A DNA stretch of 64,000 nucleotides from Mycolicibacterium llatzerense (GCF_000878195.1 NZ_JXST01000010.1:62001-126000); one strand, 5' to 3'; positions 8,260 to 16,434 are shown, counted from the first letter of the stretch. Numbers and translations are program-made. Notes: a model not told the origin generated them from the sequence alone.

Positions 8260-9327
8260 ATGACGTCCGATGTCGTACTGGTCACCGGCGCCTTCGGCCT
8301 GGTGGGCCGCCAGACCGTTGAGCGGGCGGCGGCATCGGGCCGTCCCGTGGTGGCGACCAGCCGCGATTCGAAGGCGAATCGCAAAGCGGCGCAGCGTTTT
8401 CCGGAGAATGTGACGGTCCAGTGGGCCGACCTGACCGACACCGACGGCACCCGGAAGCTGATCGCGGCCGTGTCACCTGCCGCGATCATCCATCTGGCAG
8501 CGGTCATCCCACCCGACATCTACCGGAACCCCCGGCTTGCCCGACGAGTCAACGTCGAGGCCACCGAGACCATCGTCCGCGCCGCGGAGGCGTTGCCGCG
8601 ACGGCCACGGTTCGTACACGCGTCGAGCATGGGTGTGTACGGCCCACGAAATCCGCACCGCTGTCGTGAGTTGCTGTACGCCGACACTCCCCTGCGCCCA
8701 TTCGACGCCTACGGGCGGCAGAAGGCCGCAGCCGAACTGATCGTGCGGTCTTCGGAGCTGGATTGGACTGTGCTGCGACTCGGCGGGGTGTTGAGCCATG
8801 AGCCGGGGGCCATGGCCATGGGAGCCGACAACGCCTACTTTTCCAGCCTTTTGCCCGCCGACAGCCGGTTGCACACCGTAGATGCACGTGACGCGGCATG
8901 GGCGCTCGCCGCGGCCACCACGGCCGACGTCGTCGGTGAAATCCTGTTGATCGCCGGCGATGAGTCCCACAAGATCGCGAATTGGCAAGTGAGCGCAGCG
9001 ATGATGCAGGCGGCCGGGTTGGGAGACACACCGCCACCCGCACGACCCGGGAACCCCGACAGCGACGACGACTGGTACCCGGCCGCAGACTGGATGGACA
9101 CCACCAGAGCGCAGGAAGCGCTTGCATTCCAGCATATTTCGTGGGATCAGATGATTGCCGACTTCCGCCGGGAGGTCGGCTGGGCCCGCTATCCCCTGCG
9201 CTTGGTGGCACCGCTTGCCGCGGTCTTCATGAAGCGCAACGATGCGTTTCGCGGCCAGCCTGGCCGATACACCGACCCGTGGGGCGCCATCAGGGCCAGA
9301 TGGGGCGAACCGCTGGTCGACAGTTAG
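8260..9327 (+). CDS. NAD-dependent epimerase/dehydratase-family protein
   Basis: 355 residues, an extended SDR. The N-terminal nucleotide motif is TGAFGLVG (residues 7-14), and the active-site region reads HASSMGVYG followed by YGRQK (Tyr and Lys of the SDR pair). The C-terminal portion, TTRAQEALAFQHISWDQM and a tail with RYTDPWGAIRARWGE, is shared with the paralogue at 40243-41379, so the two form one subfamily. Family members act on sugars, flavonoids, sterols (3-beta-HSD type) and related substrates; here a hydroxyl oxidation or reduction on a catabolic intermediate is likely. Its stop overlaps the end of the convergent NTF2-like gene by 4 bp. Confidence 0.8.
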   Translation: MTSDVVLVTGAFGLVGRQTVERAAASGRPVVATSRDSKANRKAAQRFPENVTVQWADLTDTDGTRKLIAAVSPAAIIHLAAVIPPDIYRNPRLARRVNVEATETIVRAAEALPRRPRFVHASSMGVYGPRNPHRCRELLYADTPLRPFDAYGRQKAAAELIVRSSELDWTVLRLGGVLSHEPGAMAMGADNAYFSSLLPADSRLHTVDARDAAWALAAATTADVVGEILLIAGDESHKIANWQVSAAMMQAAGLGDTPPPARPGNPDSDDDWYPAADWMDTTRAQEALAFQHISWDQMIADFRREVGWARYPLRLVAPLAAVFMKRNDAFRGQPGRYTDPWGAIRARWGEPLVDS

Positions 9328-9827
9328 CGACCCCGGGACCAGCGCCGCGCGGCATCGCGGAGGCGAGGCGAGATCCGCACCGAGAAAAAGGGATTGAACA
9401 GATCTTCGCGCAGCCGCGTCAGCGTGGATGTCTTGATCCGCCACTGGCCGTCGGTCTTCTCATAGGTTTCGTGGTAGTGCCCGTAGCCCTGCAGGTTCAC
9501 CCCCGGCGCCAACCGGACCACATCGTTCAGCGCCCACACACCGGTGGCCGTCGACGGTGACGTCAGCTCGATCTCGGGTGCGTGTACCTGATGCACGGTC
9601 GGTTGCGATGGCTTGCCCAGCGTCCGCTGGAGGAAGGCCACGAATTCGTCGGCGCCACGGACCATCTTGCCGCCCACTTGGCTGGTGTCACTGACGAAGT
9701 CGTCGGTGAAGAGGTCCCGCCACGCCGCCCAGTCCTTGGTGTCCAGCAACCGGCAGTAGCGGGCTTTGAGCTGTTTGATGGCCTCGACGTCAGCCCAAAC
9801 CTGTGGATCGGCCGGATTCACGTTCAT
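9324..9827 (-). CDS. SnoaL/NTF2-like protein
   Basis: 167 residues. N-terminal IKQLKARYCRLLDTKDWAAWRDLF is the typical first helix of the NTF2/SnoaL-like fold (shown in part: LKARYCRLLDTKDW), followed by strands and a C-terminal HYHETYEKTDGQWRIKTS. Similar proteins occur throughout mycobacterial sterol and aromatic catabolic clusters as isomerase- or dehydratase-like enzymes. It converges with the epimerase-like gene (4-bp overlap) and is 39 bp from the end of the membrane operon on the same strand, so it could be read from that operon or from its own promoter. The reaction is not assignable. Confidence 0.78.
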   Translation of the reverse strand: MNVNPADPQVWADVEAIKQLKARYCRLLDTKDWAAWRDLFTDDFVSDTSQVGGKMVRGADEFVAFLQRTLGKPSQPTVHQVHAPEIELTSPSTATGVWALNDVVRLAPGVNLQGYGHYHETYEKTDGQWRIKTSTLTRLREDLFNPFFSVRISPRLRDAARRWSRGR

Positions 9828-9866
9828 CTCCCCAAGCTACTCAACGTCGTTTCCGTGCAACTGAAT

Positions 9867-10136
9867 TCACCAAAGATAGATCGCCACGATCGCGCCGAAC
9901 AGCACCACCAGCCACCCGTCGGTGGCCAGCTTCAGCCAGACCGGTGCAGTCCGTACCTCCATGAATTCGCCGATGATCAGGCGGGTCTTGATGAGCGCCA
10001 GTGTCAGTACCGCGATGGTTATCGCTGTACTCGCGGTGACGGGCTCGGCATGGTGGGCGGGCGCCAGGAACCAGGACACCACCGTGATCGCCGACAGTCC
10101 GGCCCAGACAGCGGTGGTCCGTGCGGCAGGGGTCAT
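9867..10136 (-). CDS. Membrane protein, prokaryotic cytochrome c oxidase subunit IV-like
   Basis: 89 residues with three hydrophobic segments (about residues 10-27, 34-51 and 67-88). Size and pattern, including the charged KTRLIIGEFMEVR loop between segments 2 and 3, fit the small prokaryotic COX4/NorF-like family. It is the last gene of a four-gene membrane operon (12132 to 9867) and follows the COX3-like gene by 7 bp. COX3+COX4-like pairs (NorE/NorF type) occur near nitric oxide reductases and oxidases, but no catalytic subunit I is found here. Function unknown; probably an accessory subunit of a membrane oxidoreductase encoded elsewhere. Confidence 0.8.
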   Translation of the reverse strand: MTPAARTTAVWAGLSAITVVSWFLAPAHHAEPVTASTAITIAVLTLALIKTRLIIGEFMEVRTAPVWLKLATDGWLVVLFGAIVAIYLW

Positions 10137-10143
10137 CCCGGTT

Positions 10144-10701
10144 TCACCTCATCACGTAGAGCAGGGCGAAGATCACGACCCACAGCAGGTCGACCATGTG
10201 CCAGTACGTCGCTCCGGTCTCGACCAGTGCGAGCGGTGTGCGCTTGCGCAGTTCGGCGTAGACGACGCCGAGGAACACCAGGCCGATCGCGACGTGGAAC
10301 AGGTGCACGCCGGTCAGCATGTAGTAGTACATGAAGAAGTTGTTGCTCGGAAAGGTGTGTCCCTGAGCGATTTTCGATGACCACTCGATGGCCTTGACGA
10401 GCATGAAGACCACCCCGCACAGCCCGGCGCCGATGGTCAGTTTCCGGGCCCGCCCGAACTCGCCGCTGCGGGCCAACTGCACGGCGCGCGCCACGAACCA
10501 CGAACTGGCCAGCAGCACCAATGTGTTGACCACGCCGATGTTCAGGCTCAGATGCCGCTGCGACTCGATGAACAGGTCCCGCTCCTGGCGGCGGGAGATC
10601 ATGAAGATGACGAAGTAGCTGCCGAAGATCACGAAGTCGCCCAAGACGAAGACCCAGAGGTCCTTGCTGGCCGGCAGGTGCGCCGTGGAGGTATTCGCCA
10701 T
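10144..10701 (-). CDS. Cytochrome c oxidase subunit III-like (NorE-like) membrane protein
   Basis: 185 residues and five predicted membrane helices, starting with LWVFVLGDFVIFGSYFVIFM. This matches the heme-copper oxidase subunit III superfamily, including the GVHLFHVAIGLVFLGVVY helix and the terminal WHMVDLLWVVIFALLYV that are characteristic of subunit III. At 185 residues it is the short NorE-like form rather than a full CtaE. It lies 4 bp from the next upstream membrane gene. Subunit III does not carry redox centres, so on its own it cannot be an oxidase; it may associate with another complex. Confidence 0.88.
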   Translation of the reverse strand: MANTSTAHLPASKDLWVFVLGDFVIFGSYFVIFMISRRQERDLFIESQRHLSLNIGVVNTLVLLASSWFVARAVQLARSGEFGRARKLTIGAGLCGVVFMLVKAIEWSSKIAQGHTFPSNNFFMYYYMLTGVHLFHVAIGLVFLGVVYAELRKRTPLALVETGATYWHMVDLLWVVIFALLYVMR

Positions 10702-10705
10702 CGCT

Positions 10706-11443
10706 TCAGTCCTGGATCTGTTCGCTCGGCTGCTGGTTCCGGATCGCTATATAGACCAGCCGGATCATGCAGAATTCCCACACCACGAAGATCACCGTGC
10801 CGAGATAGAAGCTGATGGACCCGTTCCAGGCCAGCGGCCCGGACCGAAAGACGAACACCGGGGCGGCGAGCAGTTCGGTGACGATCATCCAGATCGACAT
10901 GTAGGCAAGCCATTTCGGCAGGACGTCATTGCGGTCGAGGAAGATCGCCAGTGCCAACACCAAGTTCTGCGTGCAGAAGCACCCCAGCGAGCCGACGAAC
11001 GACAGCAGGCACCAGTCGTACAGCATCACCATGATCTGCGGGTCGCGGTCCGGACGTAGCGCGGCCGCCACGAATGCGAAGGCGGGAATCAGGCAGCCCG
11101 GCAGGCCGCCGACGACCAGGGCGCCGATGTACGCATACGCGAAGACGGGGCTGACGGACATCCGCTTGATCTGCAGCGCGATGAGCCCGTTGGCGACGCT
11201 GGCGAAGCCGATGAAGAACATCAGCAGCGCGAAGCCGATCCGGATGGTCAGCGAGTGGTCGACGAAGAACTGCACGATCTGGGCCGGCGTGATGTCGGGG
11301 CGCGGCGGCGGCATCACCCGCGTCAGCACCACGAAGATGAGCCCGAAGATGTTGTAGAAGACCGGGATGGTCCACCACGCGATCCACTGATCGATCTTGG
11401 GCTTCTGCGTCCAGGCCGGAGTCGCGGCGGGGGCCAGTGTCAT
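10706..11443 (-). CDS. Multi-pass membrane protein, paralogue of the next gene
   Basis: 245 residues and about six membrane segments. The ATG at 11443 overlaps the stop of the upstream paralogue (ATGA). A reading that continues in this frame to 12115 would run antisense-like through that paralogue in another frame and is rejected. Shared landmarks with 11440-12132 are a QxKRMS motif after the second helix, RPxRDPQ, and GPLAWNG before the last helix. I do not recognise the family. Its fixed place beside COX3- and COX4-like genes suggests a membrane complex. The next gene follows after 4 bp. Confidence 0.78.
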   Translation of the reverse strand: MTLAPAATPAWTQKPKIDQWIAWWTIPVFYNIFGLIFVVLTRVMPPPRPDITPAQIVQFFVDHSLTIRIGFALLMFFIGFASVANGLIALQIKRMSVSPVFAYAYIGALVVGGLPGCLIPAFAFVAAALRPDRDPQIMVMLYDWCLLSFVGSLGCFCTQNLVLALAIFLDRNDVLPKWLAYMSIWMIVTELLAAPVFVFRSGPLAWNGSISFYLGTVIFVVWEFCMIRLVYIAIRNQQPSEQIQD

Positions 11444-12132
11444 GGCTCCCTCGCCTGGGCACTGATCGCCGACCGCACCACCACGAACATGACGACGAGG
11501 TACAGGGCGAAGGCGCCGAGTCGCAGCCAGAACGACACGACGCCGTTCCAGGCCAGCGGCCCATCCTGGAAGATCACCGCACCCACCGCAGGGGTCATCG
11601 CCGCCGCGGTGAGCACGTTGAATCCGGCGACCCAGCGCGGGAAAATCGGTCTCGGCCGGCGGTCGAGGTAGACCGCCAGAGCCAGAGCGAGATTCATCAC
11701 GACAACCGCCCCCACCGGCGCGGTGAACACGAGCCAGGCCATGTCGTTGAGCAGCAGGATCAGCTGAGGGTCCCGCCCCGGCCGGTAGGCCGCGATCAGC
11801 CAGAAGATGTCGGCGATGGCGAACAGCGTCGCGCCCGTCGCGGCGGCGCCGACATAGCTGTAGGCCAATACGTGGCTGGGCAACGACATTCGCTTCATCT
11901 GCACGGCGATCGTCATGAAGAACGGGACCAGCATGATCGCGCACAGGTTGAATGTGACCATCGAGAACCGGATCGACGCCGTGTGCTGCGCGTAGAAATC
12001 GGCGACCTGCGCAGCGGTCATGCTGGGTGCCATGGGCGGCCAGAAACCTGGGAAGGCCACGAATGCCACGGCCATGATGGCACCGAAAATCGGCACCAGC
12101 CAAAGGCTTATCCATTGGGGTCGCAAGTCCAC
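11440..12132 (-). CDS. Multi-pass membrane protein, first gene of the membrane operon
   Basis: 230 residues, GTG start with GGAGGG upstream on the minus strand. About six membrane helices; the N-terminus MDLRPQWISLWLVPIFGAI enters the membrane at once. It is a paralogue of 10706-11443 (QMKRMS, RPGRDPQ, GPLAWNG shared), so the operon holds a tandem duplication. It diverges from a TetR gene (12234) and the shared 101-bp gap contains a long inverted repeat, so expression is very probably controlled by that TetR. Function unknown. Confidence 0.78.
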   Translation of the reverse strand: MDLRPQWISLWLVPIFGAIMAVAFVAFPGFWPPMAPSMTAAQVADFYAQHTASIRFSMVTFNLCAIMLVPFFMTIAVQMKRMSLPSHVLAYSYVGAAATGATLFAIADIFWLIAAYRPGRDPQLILLLNDMAWLVFTAPVGAVVVMNLALALAVYLDRRPRPIFPRWVAGFNVLTAAAMTPAVGAVIFQDGPLAWNGVVSFWLRLGAFALYLVVMFVVVRSAISAQAREP

Positions 12133-12159
12133 AGGAGGACTCCCTCCGTCCGCCGAACC

Positions 12160-12202
12160 GGTTGCCGATCGGCTACCTCCGAACGGTAGCCGATCGGCAA
12201 CC
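12160..12202. promoter_or_regulatory. Long inverted repeat (18-7-18), probable TetR operator
   Basis: The left arm GGTTGCCGATCGGCTACC (12160-12177) and the right arm GGTAGCCGATCGGCAACC (12185-12202) are perfect reverse complements separated by 7 bp. Each arm also contains its own GCCGATCGGC palindrome, so two dimers could bind side by side. It fills the gap between the divergent membrane operon and TetR gene. A further partial arm, CTCGGCTACC, lies at 12215-12224. Confidence 0.8.
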
Positions 12203-12233
12203 TGGCGGTCAATGCTCGGCTACCCTTTGGCGT

Positions 12234-12794
12234 GTGGGGAAATTCAGCGACATCACGCGCAGCGCCGCACAGACCCGGGTGCTCGACGCCGCGCTGACCC
12301 TGATCGCCGAGCACGGTGTCAGTGGCACCTCGCTGCAGATGATCGCCGACACCATGGGCGTGACAAAGGCCGCCGTCTACAAACAGTTCAAGACAAAAGA
12401 AGAGATCGTCGTCGCCATCACCGAGCGCGAACTCGGCAAGCTGGAGGACGCGCTGGACGCCGCCGAGGCCACCGGCCACGCAGCACAGGCCCGACAAGTA
12501 TTGCTGGACAGGGTGATCGATCTGGCCATCGACCGCCGCGGCGCGGTGAACGTGCTGCAGTTCGATCCCGTCATCATCCGGCTCCAAGCTGAGCACGAGC
12601 CGTTTCAGCGGTTTGTCGAGCGGTTGTACGGCGCACTGCTGGGCACTGACGACGGTGTCGCCGCCAGGCTGCACGCGGCGATGCTGTCCAGTGCGATCAG
12701 CGTGGCCGTGATGCACCCATTGGTCGCCGACATCGACGACGAAACCCTGCGCGCGCAGCTCCTGGAGATGACTCGACGAATGCTCGGCCTCTAG
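12234..12794 (+). CDS. TetR-family regulator of the membrane operon
   Basis: 186 residues from a GTG at 12234. The frame extends upstream to 12162, but that would place the start inside the inverted repeat, so the internal GTG is preferred. The helix-turn-helix is clear: VSGTSLQMIADTMGVTKAAVYKQF (quoted in part as LQMIADTMGVTKAAVYKQF), followed by KTKEEIVVAITERELG. The C-terminal domain is the variable effector-binding part. Divergent arrangement around the 18-7-18 repeat indicates autoregulation and control of the COX3/COX4-like membrane operon. It converges with meaB, overlapping by 4 bp. Confidence 0.88.
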   Translation: MGKFSDITRSAAQTRVLDAALTLIAEHGVSGTSLQMIADTMGVTKAAVYKQFKTKEEIVVAITERELGKLEDALDAAEATGHAAQARQVLLDRVIDLAIDRRGAVNVLQFDPVIIRLQAEHEPFQRFVERLYGALLGTDDGVAARLHAAMLSSAISVAVMHPLVADIDDETLRAQLLEMTRRMLGL

Positions 12795-13669
12795 GGTTCG
12801 CCGGCGAACAGCCTTTCCGCGGCCGAATAGGGGTCGTCGTTGCCGCTGGCGACCGCTTCGGCGAGCCGACCGAGGTCGGGGTGGTCCCGCAGACGGGTGA
12901 GCGCCAGAGACAGGATCTGTGCGCGGGCGCGGGCAGTTCGGCGTTCCGGGCTGTCGGCCCGGTGATGCGCGTCGATCGCATCGACCAGCTCGGGCAATCC
13001 TTCACCTTGTGCGGCAATGAGTTTGAGGATCGGCACCGCGCTTTCGGCACGTAGATCGCGGACCGTCTGATCGGCGCCGTCCCGGTCTGCCTTGTTCACG
13101 ACGACGATGTCGGCGACTTCGAGCAGGCCGGCCTTCGCGGCTTGTACCGCGTCGCCGGCGCCGGGATTGAGAATCACGATCGTCGGATCCGCGATCGCGG
13201 CGACTTCGACCTCCGACTGCCCCACGCCGACGGTTTCGAGCACGATCAGGTCATAGGCCAGCGCGGCGAGCACCCGGATGGCGGCCGGCACCGCGGCCGC
13301 CAGGCCGCCGAGGTGGCCGCGCGTGGCGACCGATCGGATCAACACGTCGGGATCGTTGATGTGCGCGGCCATCCGGATCCGGTCGCCCAGCAGCGCACCG
13401 CCGCTGTACGGCGACGACGGGTCGACGGCCAGCACCGCCACCCGCATCCCGCGCTCGCGGTACGCCCCGACCAGCGCGCCGACGGTCGTCGACTTCCCCG
13501 CGCCGGGCGGCCCGGTGATGCCCAGCACCCGCGGCGGCGCCAAGCCGCCGAGGGGGCCCAGGGCGTCGAGAACCTCAGTCCGACGCGGACTCTCGACCAG
13601 GCTCAGCAGCCGGCCGGCCGCGCGGAGGGAACCACCGCGGGCCGCCGCAATGAGCTCATCGATCGTCAT
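12791..13669 (-). CDS. meaB: MeaB/ArgK-type G protein, chaperone of a B12-dependent acyl-CoA mutase
   Basis: 292 residues. Walker A GPPGAGKS at residues 53-60, switch and Mg regions (VDPSS, ETVGVGQSE) and the guanine motif NKAD are all present, as in the MeaB/MMAA family. These proteins load and protect adenosylcobalamin in methylmalonyl-CoA-type mutases. The frame extends upstream to 13741, but the ATG at 13669 is chosen because the extension would run through a motif A operator (13703-13717). The mutase it would serve is encoded at 21067-23045 in the same cluster with the same type of operator, a strong functional link. Divergent from an SDR gene. Confidence 0.9.
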   Translation of the reverse strand: MTIDELIAAARGGSLRAAGRLLSLVESPRRTEVLDALGPLGGLAPPRVLGITGPPGAGKSTTVGALVGAYRERGMRVAVLAVDPSSPYSGGALLGDRIRMAAHINDPDVLIRSVATRGHLGGLAAAVPAAIRVLAALAYDLIVLETVGVGQSEVEVAAIADPTIVILNPGAGDAVQAAKAGLLEVADIVVVNKADRDGADQTVRDLRAESAVPILKLIAAQGEGLPELVDAIDAHHRADSPERRTARARAQILSLALTRLRDHPDLGRLAEAVASGNDDPYSAAERLFAGEP

Positions 13670-13702
13670 CGTCCGAACTCTATCCGACCCACCCTCTTGA
13701 TT

Positions 13703-13717
13703 GAGAATGTTATTCTC
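13703..13717. promoter_or_regulatory. Motif A operator, perfect copy (GAGAATGTTATTCTC)
   Basis: A perfect 6-3-6 inverted repeat in the gap between the divergent meaB (start 13669) and SDR (start 13756) genes, so it could control both. Same half-sites as 5703 and 18634. Confidence 0.75.
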
Positions 13718-13755
13718 CGATAGAGAGAGCATTCCTTGCATGAAGGGTAGGCGGT

Positions 13756-14520
13756 ATGGAGATCAGTGGAAGCTCGGCCATCGTCGTCGGGGGCACCGGC
13801 GGACTCGGCGAGGCGACAGTGCGGCGCCTCGTCACCGCGGGCGCAAAGGTCGTCGTCGCCGATGTCGCCGACGACAAGGGCAAGGCGCTGCAGGACGAGC
13901 TCGGCGTCCGCTACGTCCACACCGACGCCACCTCCGAGGAATCGGTGCAGGCCGCCATTGCGGAGGCTGAATCGCTTGGCCCGCTGAGGATTTCGGTGGA
14001 CACCCACGGTGGCCCCGCTGCCGGCGGACGACTGATCGGCAAGGATGGTTCACCGCTCGGGCTGGACGGCTTCGAGACGACCATCAAGTTCTACCTGACC
14101 GCGGTGTTCAACGTGATGCGCCTGGCCGCCGCGGCCATCGCCAAGACCGACCCGCTCGAGGAAGGTGCGCGCGGCGTCATCATCAACACCGCGTCGATCG
14201 CCGGCATGGAAGGCCAGATCGGCCAGCTGCCCTACTCCGCCGCCAAGGGCGGCGTGCTCGGCATGACGCTGGTCGCCGCGCGCGACCTGTCTCCGCTGGG
14301 CATCCGGGTCGTCAGCATCGCACCGGGCACCATCAACACCCCCGCCTACGGCCAGTCAGCCGACCAGCTCGAGAAGTACTGGGCCCCGCAGATCCCGTTC
14401 CCGAAGCGCATGGGCCGCTCGTCGGAGTACGCGCAGCTGGCCCAGAGCATCATCGAAAACGACTACCTCAACGGCGAAGTCATCCGTCTCGACGGCGCGC
14501 TGCGCTTCCCGCCACGGTGA
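13756..14520 (+). CDS. Short-chain dehydrogenase, 17-beta-HSD10/3-hydroxyacyl-CoA dehydrogenase-like
   Basis: 254 residues. Nucleotide motif GGTGGLGEA near residues 12-20, catalytic Tyr160 and Lys164 (YSAAKGG), Ser in NTASIAG. The region TDPLEEGARGVIINTASIAGMEGQ (quoted in part as EEGARGVIINTASI) and the C-terminal GEVIRLDGALRFPPR are typical of the type 10 hydroxyacyl-CoA dehydrogenase group, which oxidises 3-hydroxyacyl-CoAs and hydroxysteroids. It is therefore a good candidate for the third step of beta-oxidation in this cluster. Divergent from meaB with a motif A copy between them. A strong hairpin at 14525-14569 follows directly. Confidence 0.85.
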   Translation: MEISGSSAIVVGGTGGLGEATVRRLVTAGAKVVVADVADDKGKALQDELGVRYVHTDATSEESVQAAIAEAESLGPLRISVDTHGGPAAGGRLIGKDGSPLGLDGFETTIKFYLTAVFNVMRLAAAAIAKTDPLEEGARGVIINTASIAGMEGQIGQLPYSAAKGGVLGMTLVAARDLSPLGIRVVSIAPGTINTPAYGQSADQLEKYWAPQIPFPKRMGRSSEYAQLAQSIIENDYLNGEVIRLDGALRFPPR

Positions 14521-14524
14521 CCCG

Positions 14525-14569
14525 ACGGCAGGTGGGGTTCACGCCCGCGGCGTGAACCCCACCTGCCGT
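14525..14569. terminator. Bidirectional terminator-like hairpin
   Basis: Perfect 21-bp arms (14525-14545 and 14549-14569) with a 3-base loop, lying exactly between the convergent stops at 14520 and 14580. There is no T tract, which is usual for high-GC actinobacterial hairpins, so termination is inferred from position and stem strength. Confidence 0.65.
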
Positions 14570-14579
14570 GCCGGGCGGC

Positions 14580-15344
14580 CTATCCCTTGGCGATCAATCC
14601 GTCCACGATCTTGTTGAAGTCGGCGGTGCCGAACGACACGTATTCAGCGAGATTCGCGTAGTCGAGTGACGCCATCACCGAGCGCTCCAACTGGATGTTC
14701 ATCAGACGCTTGGTGGCCTCGACGGCCTGCTTGGGCAACTCGGCGATCTGCTTGGCGCAGGCGATGGCCTCGGCCAGCGGGTCGGCGACGACGTGATTGG
14801 CCAAGCCGAGCTCGAGCGCGCGCGCCGCCTTGATCCGCACACCCGTCAGCGCAAACTCCTTGGCCTGCAACAGGCTTATCTGCGAGCCCCACACCAGCGG
14901 GCCGCCATCGGCGGCGACCAGCCCGATCTGCACGTGCGGGTCGGCGAAGAACGCGTTCTCCGCCAGGTAGACGATGTCCGACAGCGCGGCCAGGCTGCAC
15001 CCGAGGCCGACGGCCGGCCCGTTCACCGCGGCGATCACCGGGATGCGGCAGCGAACCATACCGATGACGAGGTCGCGGCCGTGTTTGATGGTCTTCTGCC
15101 GCAGGGCTTCATCGTTACGTAGCTCGTTGAGGTAGTTGAAGTCGCCGCCCGCCGAGAAGGCCCGGCCGGCCCCGGTGATCACCGCGGCGCGCGCATCGGC
15201 ATCCTCGTTGAGCGCTTCCCAGATCCTCGCCAACCCACAGTGCAGCGGGTCGTTGACCGCATTGAGCTCCTCCGGGCGGTTCAGCGTGATGATCCGCAAC
15301 GGGCCATCGGCGCGGACCTCGATTTCCGTTGGCATGCCGTACAA
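14580..15344 (-). CDS. Crotonase-family protein (enoyl-CoA hydratase/isomerase-like) lacking hydratase glutamates
   Basis: 254 residues from TTG at 15344, which has GGAG at good spacing; an ATG at 15335 is the alternative. The crotonase core is present (RAFSAGGDFNYL oxyanion strand, AAVNGPAVGLGCSLA). The positions of the two hydratase Glu residues are changed: GCSLA instead of GCELA, and FADPHVQIGL instead of the GxPE segment. The DPHVxxGL block recurs in two other crotonases of this window (54309 and 55112). The reaction is therefore unlikely to be simple enoyl-CoA hydration; isomerase, dehydratase or C-C hydrolase activity is possible. First bases of this gene directly follow the upstream acyl-CoA dehydrogenase stop. 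Confidence 0.82.
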   Translation of the reverse strand: MYGMPTEIEVRADGPLRIITLNRPEELNAVNDPLHCGLARIWEALNEDADARAAVITGAGRAFSAGGDFNYLNELRNDEALRQKTIKHGRDLVIGMVRCRIPVIAAVNGPAVGLGCSLAALSDIVYLAENAFFADPHVQIGLVAADGGPLVWGSQISLLQAKEFALTGVRIKAARALELGLANHVVADPLAEAIACAKQIAELPKQAVEATKRLMNIQLERSVMASLDYANLAEYVSFGTADFNKIVDGLIAKG

Positions 15345-15345
15345 G

Positions 15346-16434
15346 TCAGACTCCTAATCCGAGAATTCGTTGCGCAATGATGTTTTTCTGAATCTGTGAG
15401 GTGCCCCCCATGACGCTCTGTGCGCGGCTGTACATGTAGGCGCCGAACAGCTCTGGATCACTGGTACCCACCGTCGCCAAGGCTGCATGGCCGACGGCCT
15501 GCTCGGTCCACGTCATCAGCAGCTTGTCGAGGGAGCCCTGCGGCCCGTGGGTGATCCCGTCGAGCTGCTCAGAAAGCCGCCTGCGTACGTGCAGACGCAG
15601 CATCTCGGTCTGCACCCACGCCCAGGACAGCGCTTCCGGCGGCGGGCCGTCGACCCGGGAGGACAACTGCCGCACCAGTTTTCCGTACCGCGCCGAGAAC
15701 CCCAGGGTCGAGGGCTCACGCTCGTGGCTGACCACCGTCATCGCCAGCTTCCAGCCCTCCCCCGGCGCGCCGACCATGTTCTCCACCGGCACGCGCGCGC
15801 CGTCGAACAGCACCTGGCCGAATTCCTTGGTGACACCGCTGATCATCTTCAACGGCCGCTGCTCGATGCCGGGCCGGTGCATCGACACGATGAAGGCGGA
15901 GATCCCCTTGTGCTTGGCGACTTCCTTGTCGGTGCGCGCCAGCACCAGACACCAGTCAGCCACATCCGAATAGCTCGTCCAGACCTTGTGGCCGTGGATG
16001 ACGTACTCGTCGCCGTCACGGGTCGCCGTCGTGGTCAGCGACGCGAGGTCCGATCCGGCGCCGGGCTCGGAGAAGCCCTGGCACCAGCGCTCGGTGCCGT
16101 TGATCATCCCGGGCAGGAACCGTTGCTGCAGTTCCTTGCTGCCGTGATGACCCAGCCCCACCACGAGGTAGCCGAGACTCGGCCGCGCGGGCGCACCTGC
16201 CTTGGCGATCTCCTCGTCGACGATCACGTCGTACACCGGCGGCAGTTCCTGACCGCCGAATTCCTTCGGCCACGAGGTGCCGAAGAAACCCGCGCCGTAG
16301 AGCGCGCGATGCCAATCACCTTGAGCTGCCCAGTATTCGTCACCCGAGGTCGGGAACTTGCCCTTCTGCTCGGTCAGCCACGTGCGCAGCCGGTCCCGGA
16401 AAGCGGCTTCCTCCGGCGAATCACGAAAGTCCAA
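15346..16434 (-). CDS. Acyl-CoA dehydrogenase, large subunit of a split enzyme
   Basis: 362 residues. WCQGFSEPGAGSDLASLTT, YVIHGHKVWTSYSDVADW and C-terminal GGTSQIQKNIIAQRILGL identify the FAD-binding large subunit. The MCAD-type catalytic Glu segment is not present. Its start overlaps the end of the short partner (16421-17236) by 14 bp, so the two are translationally coupled and presumably form an alpha2beta2 enzyme. It sits in an operon running from the ligase at 18585 to the crotonase at 14580, headed by a motif A operator. Confidence 0.87.
   Translation of the reverse strand: MDFRDSPEEAAFRDRLRTWLTEQKGKFPTSGDEYWAAQGDWHRALYGAGFFGTSWPKEFGGQELPPVYDVIVDEEIAKAGAPARPSLGYLVVGLGHHGSKELQQRFLPGMINGTERWCQGFSEPGAGSDLASLTTTATRDGDEYVIHGHKVWTSYSDVADWCLVLARTDKEVAKHKGISAFIVSMHRPGIEQRPLKMISGVTKEFGQVLFDGARVPVENMVGAPGEGWKLAMTVVSHEREPSTLGFSARYGKLVRQLSSRVDGPPPEALSWAWVQTEMLRLHVRRRLSEQLDGITHGPQGSLDKLLMTWTEQAVGHAALATVGTSDPELFGAYMYSRAQSVMGGTSQIQKNIIAQRILGLGV

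Noticed and set aside
10706..12115. A single 469-residue membrane protein covering both paralogues
   Set aside because: The upstream part of this frame overlaps the better supported paralogue 11440-12132 in another frame, and the ATG at 11443 gives a protein that aligns with that paralogue from its start.
12160..12202. Reading the 18-7-18 repeat as a transcription terminator
   Set aside because: It lies between two divergent starts, not after a stop codon, and its arms contain nested palindromes, which fits operator DNA better.
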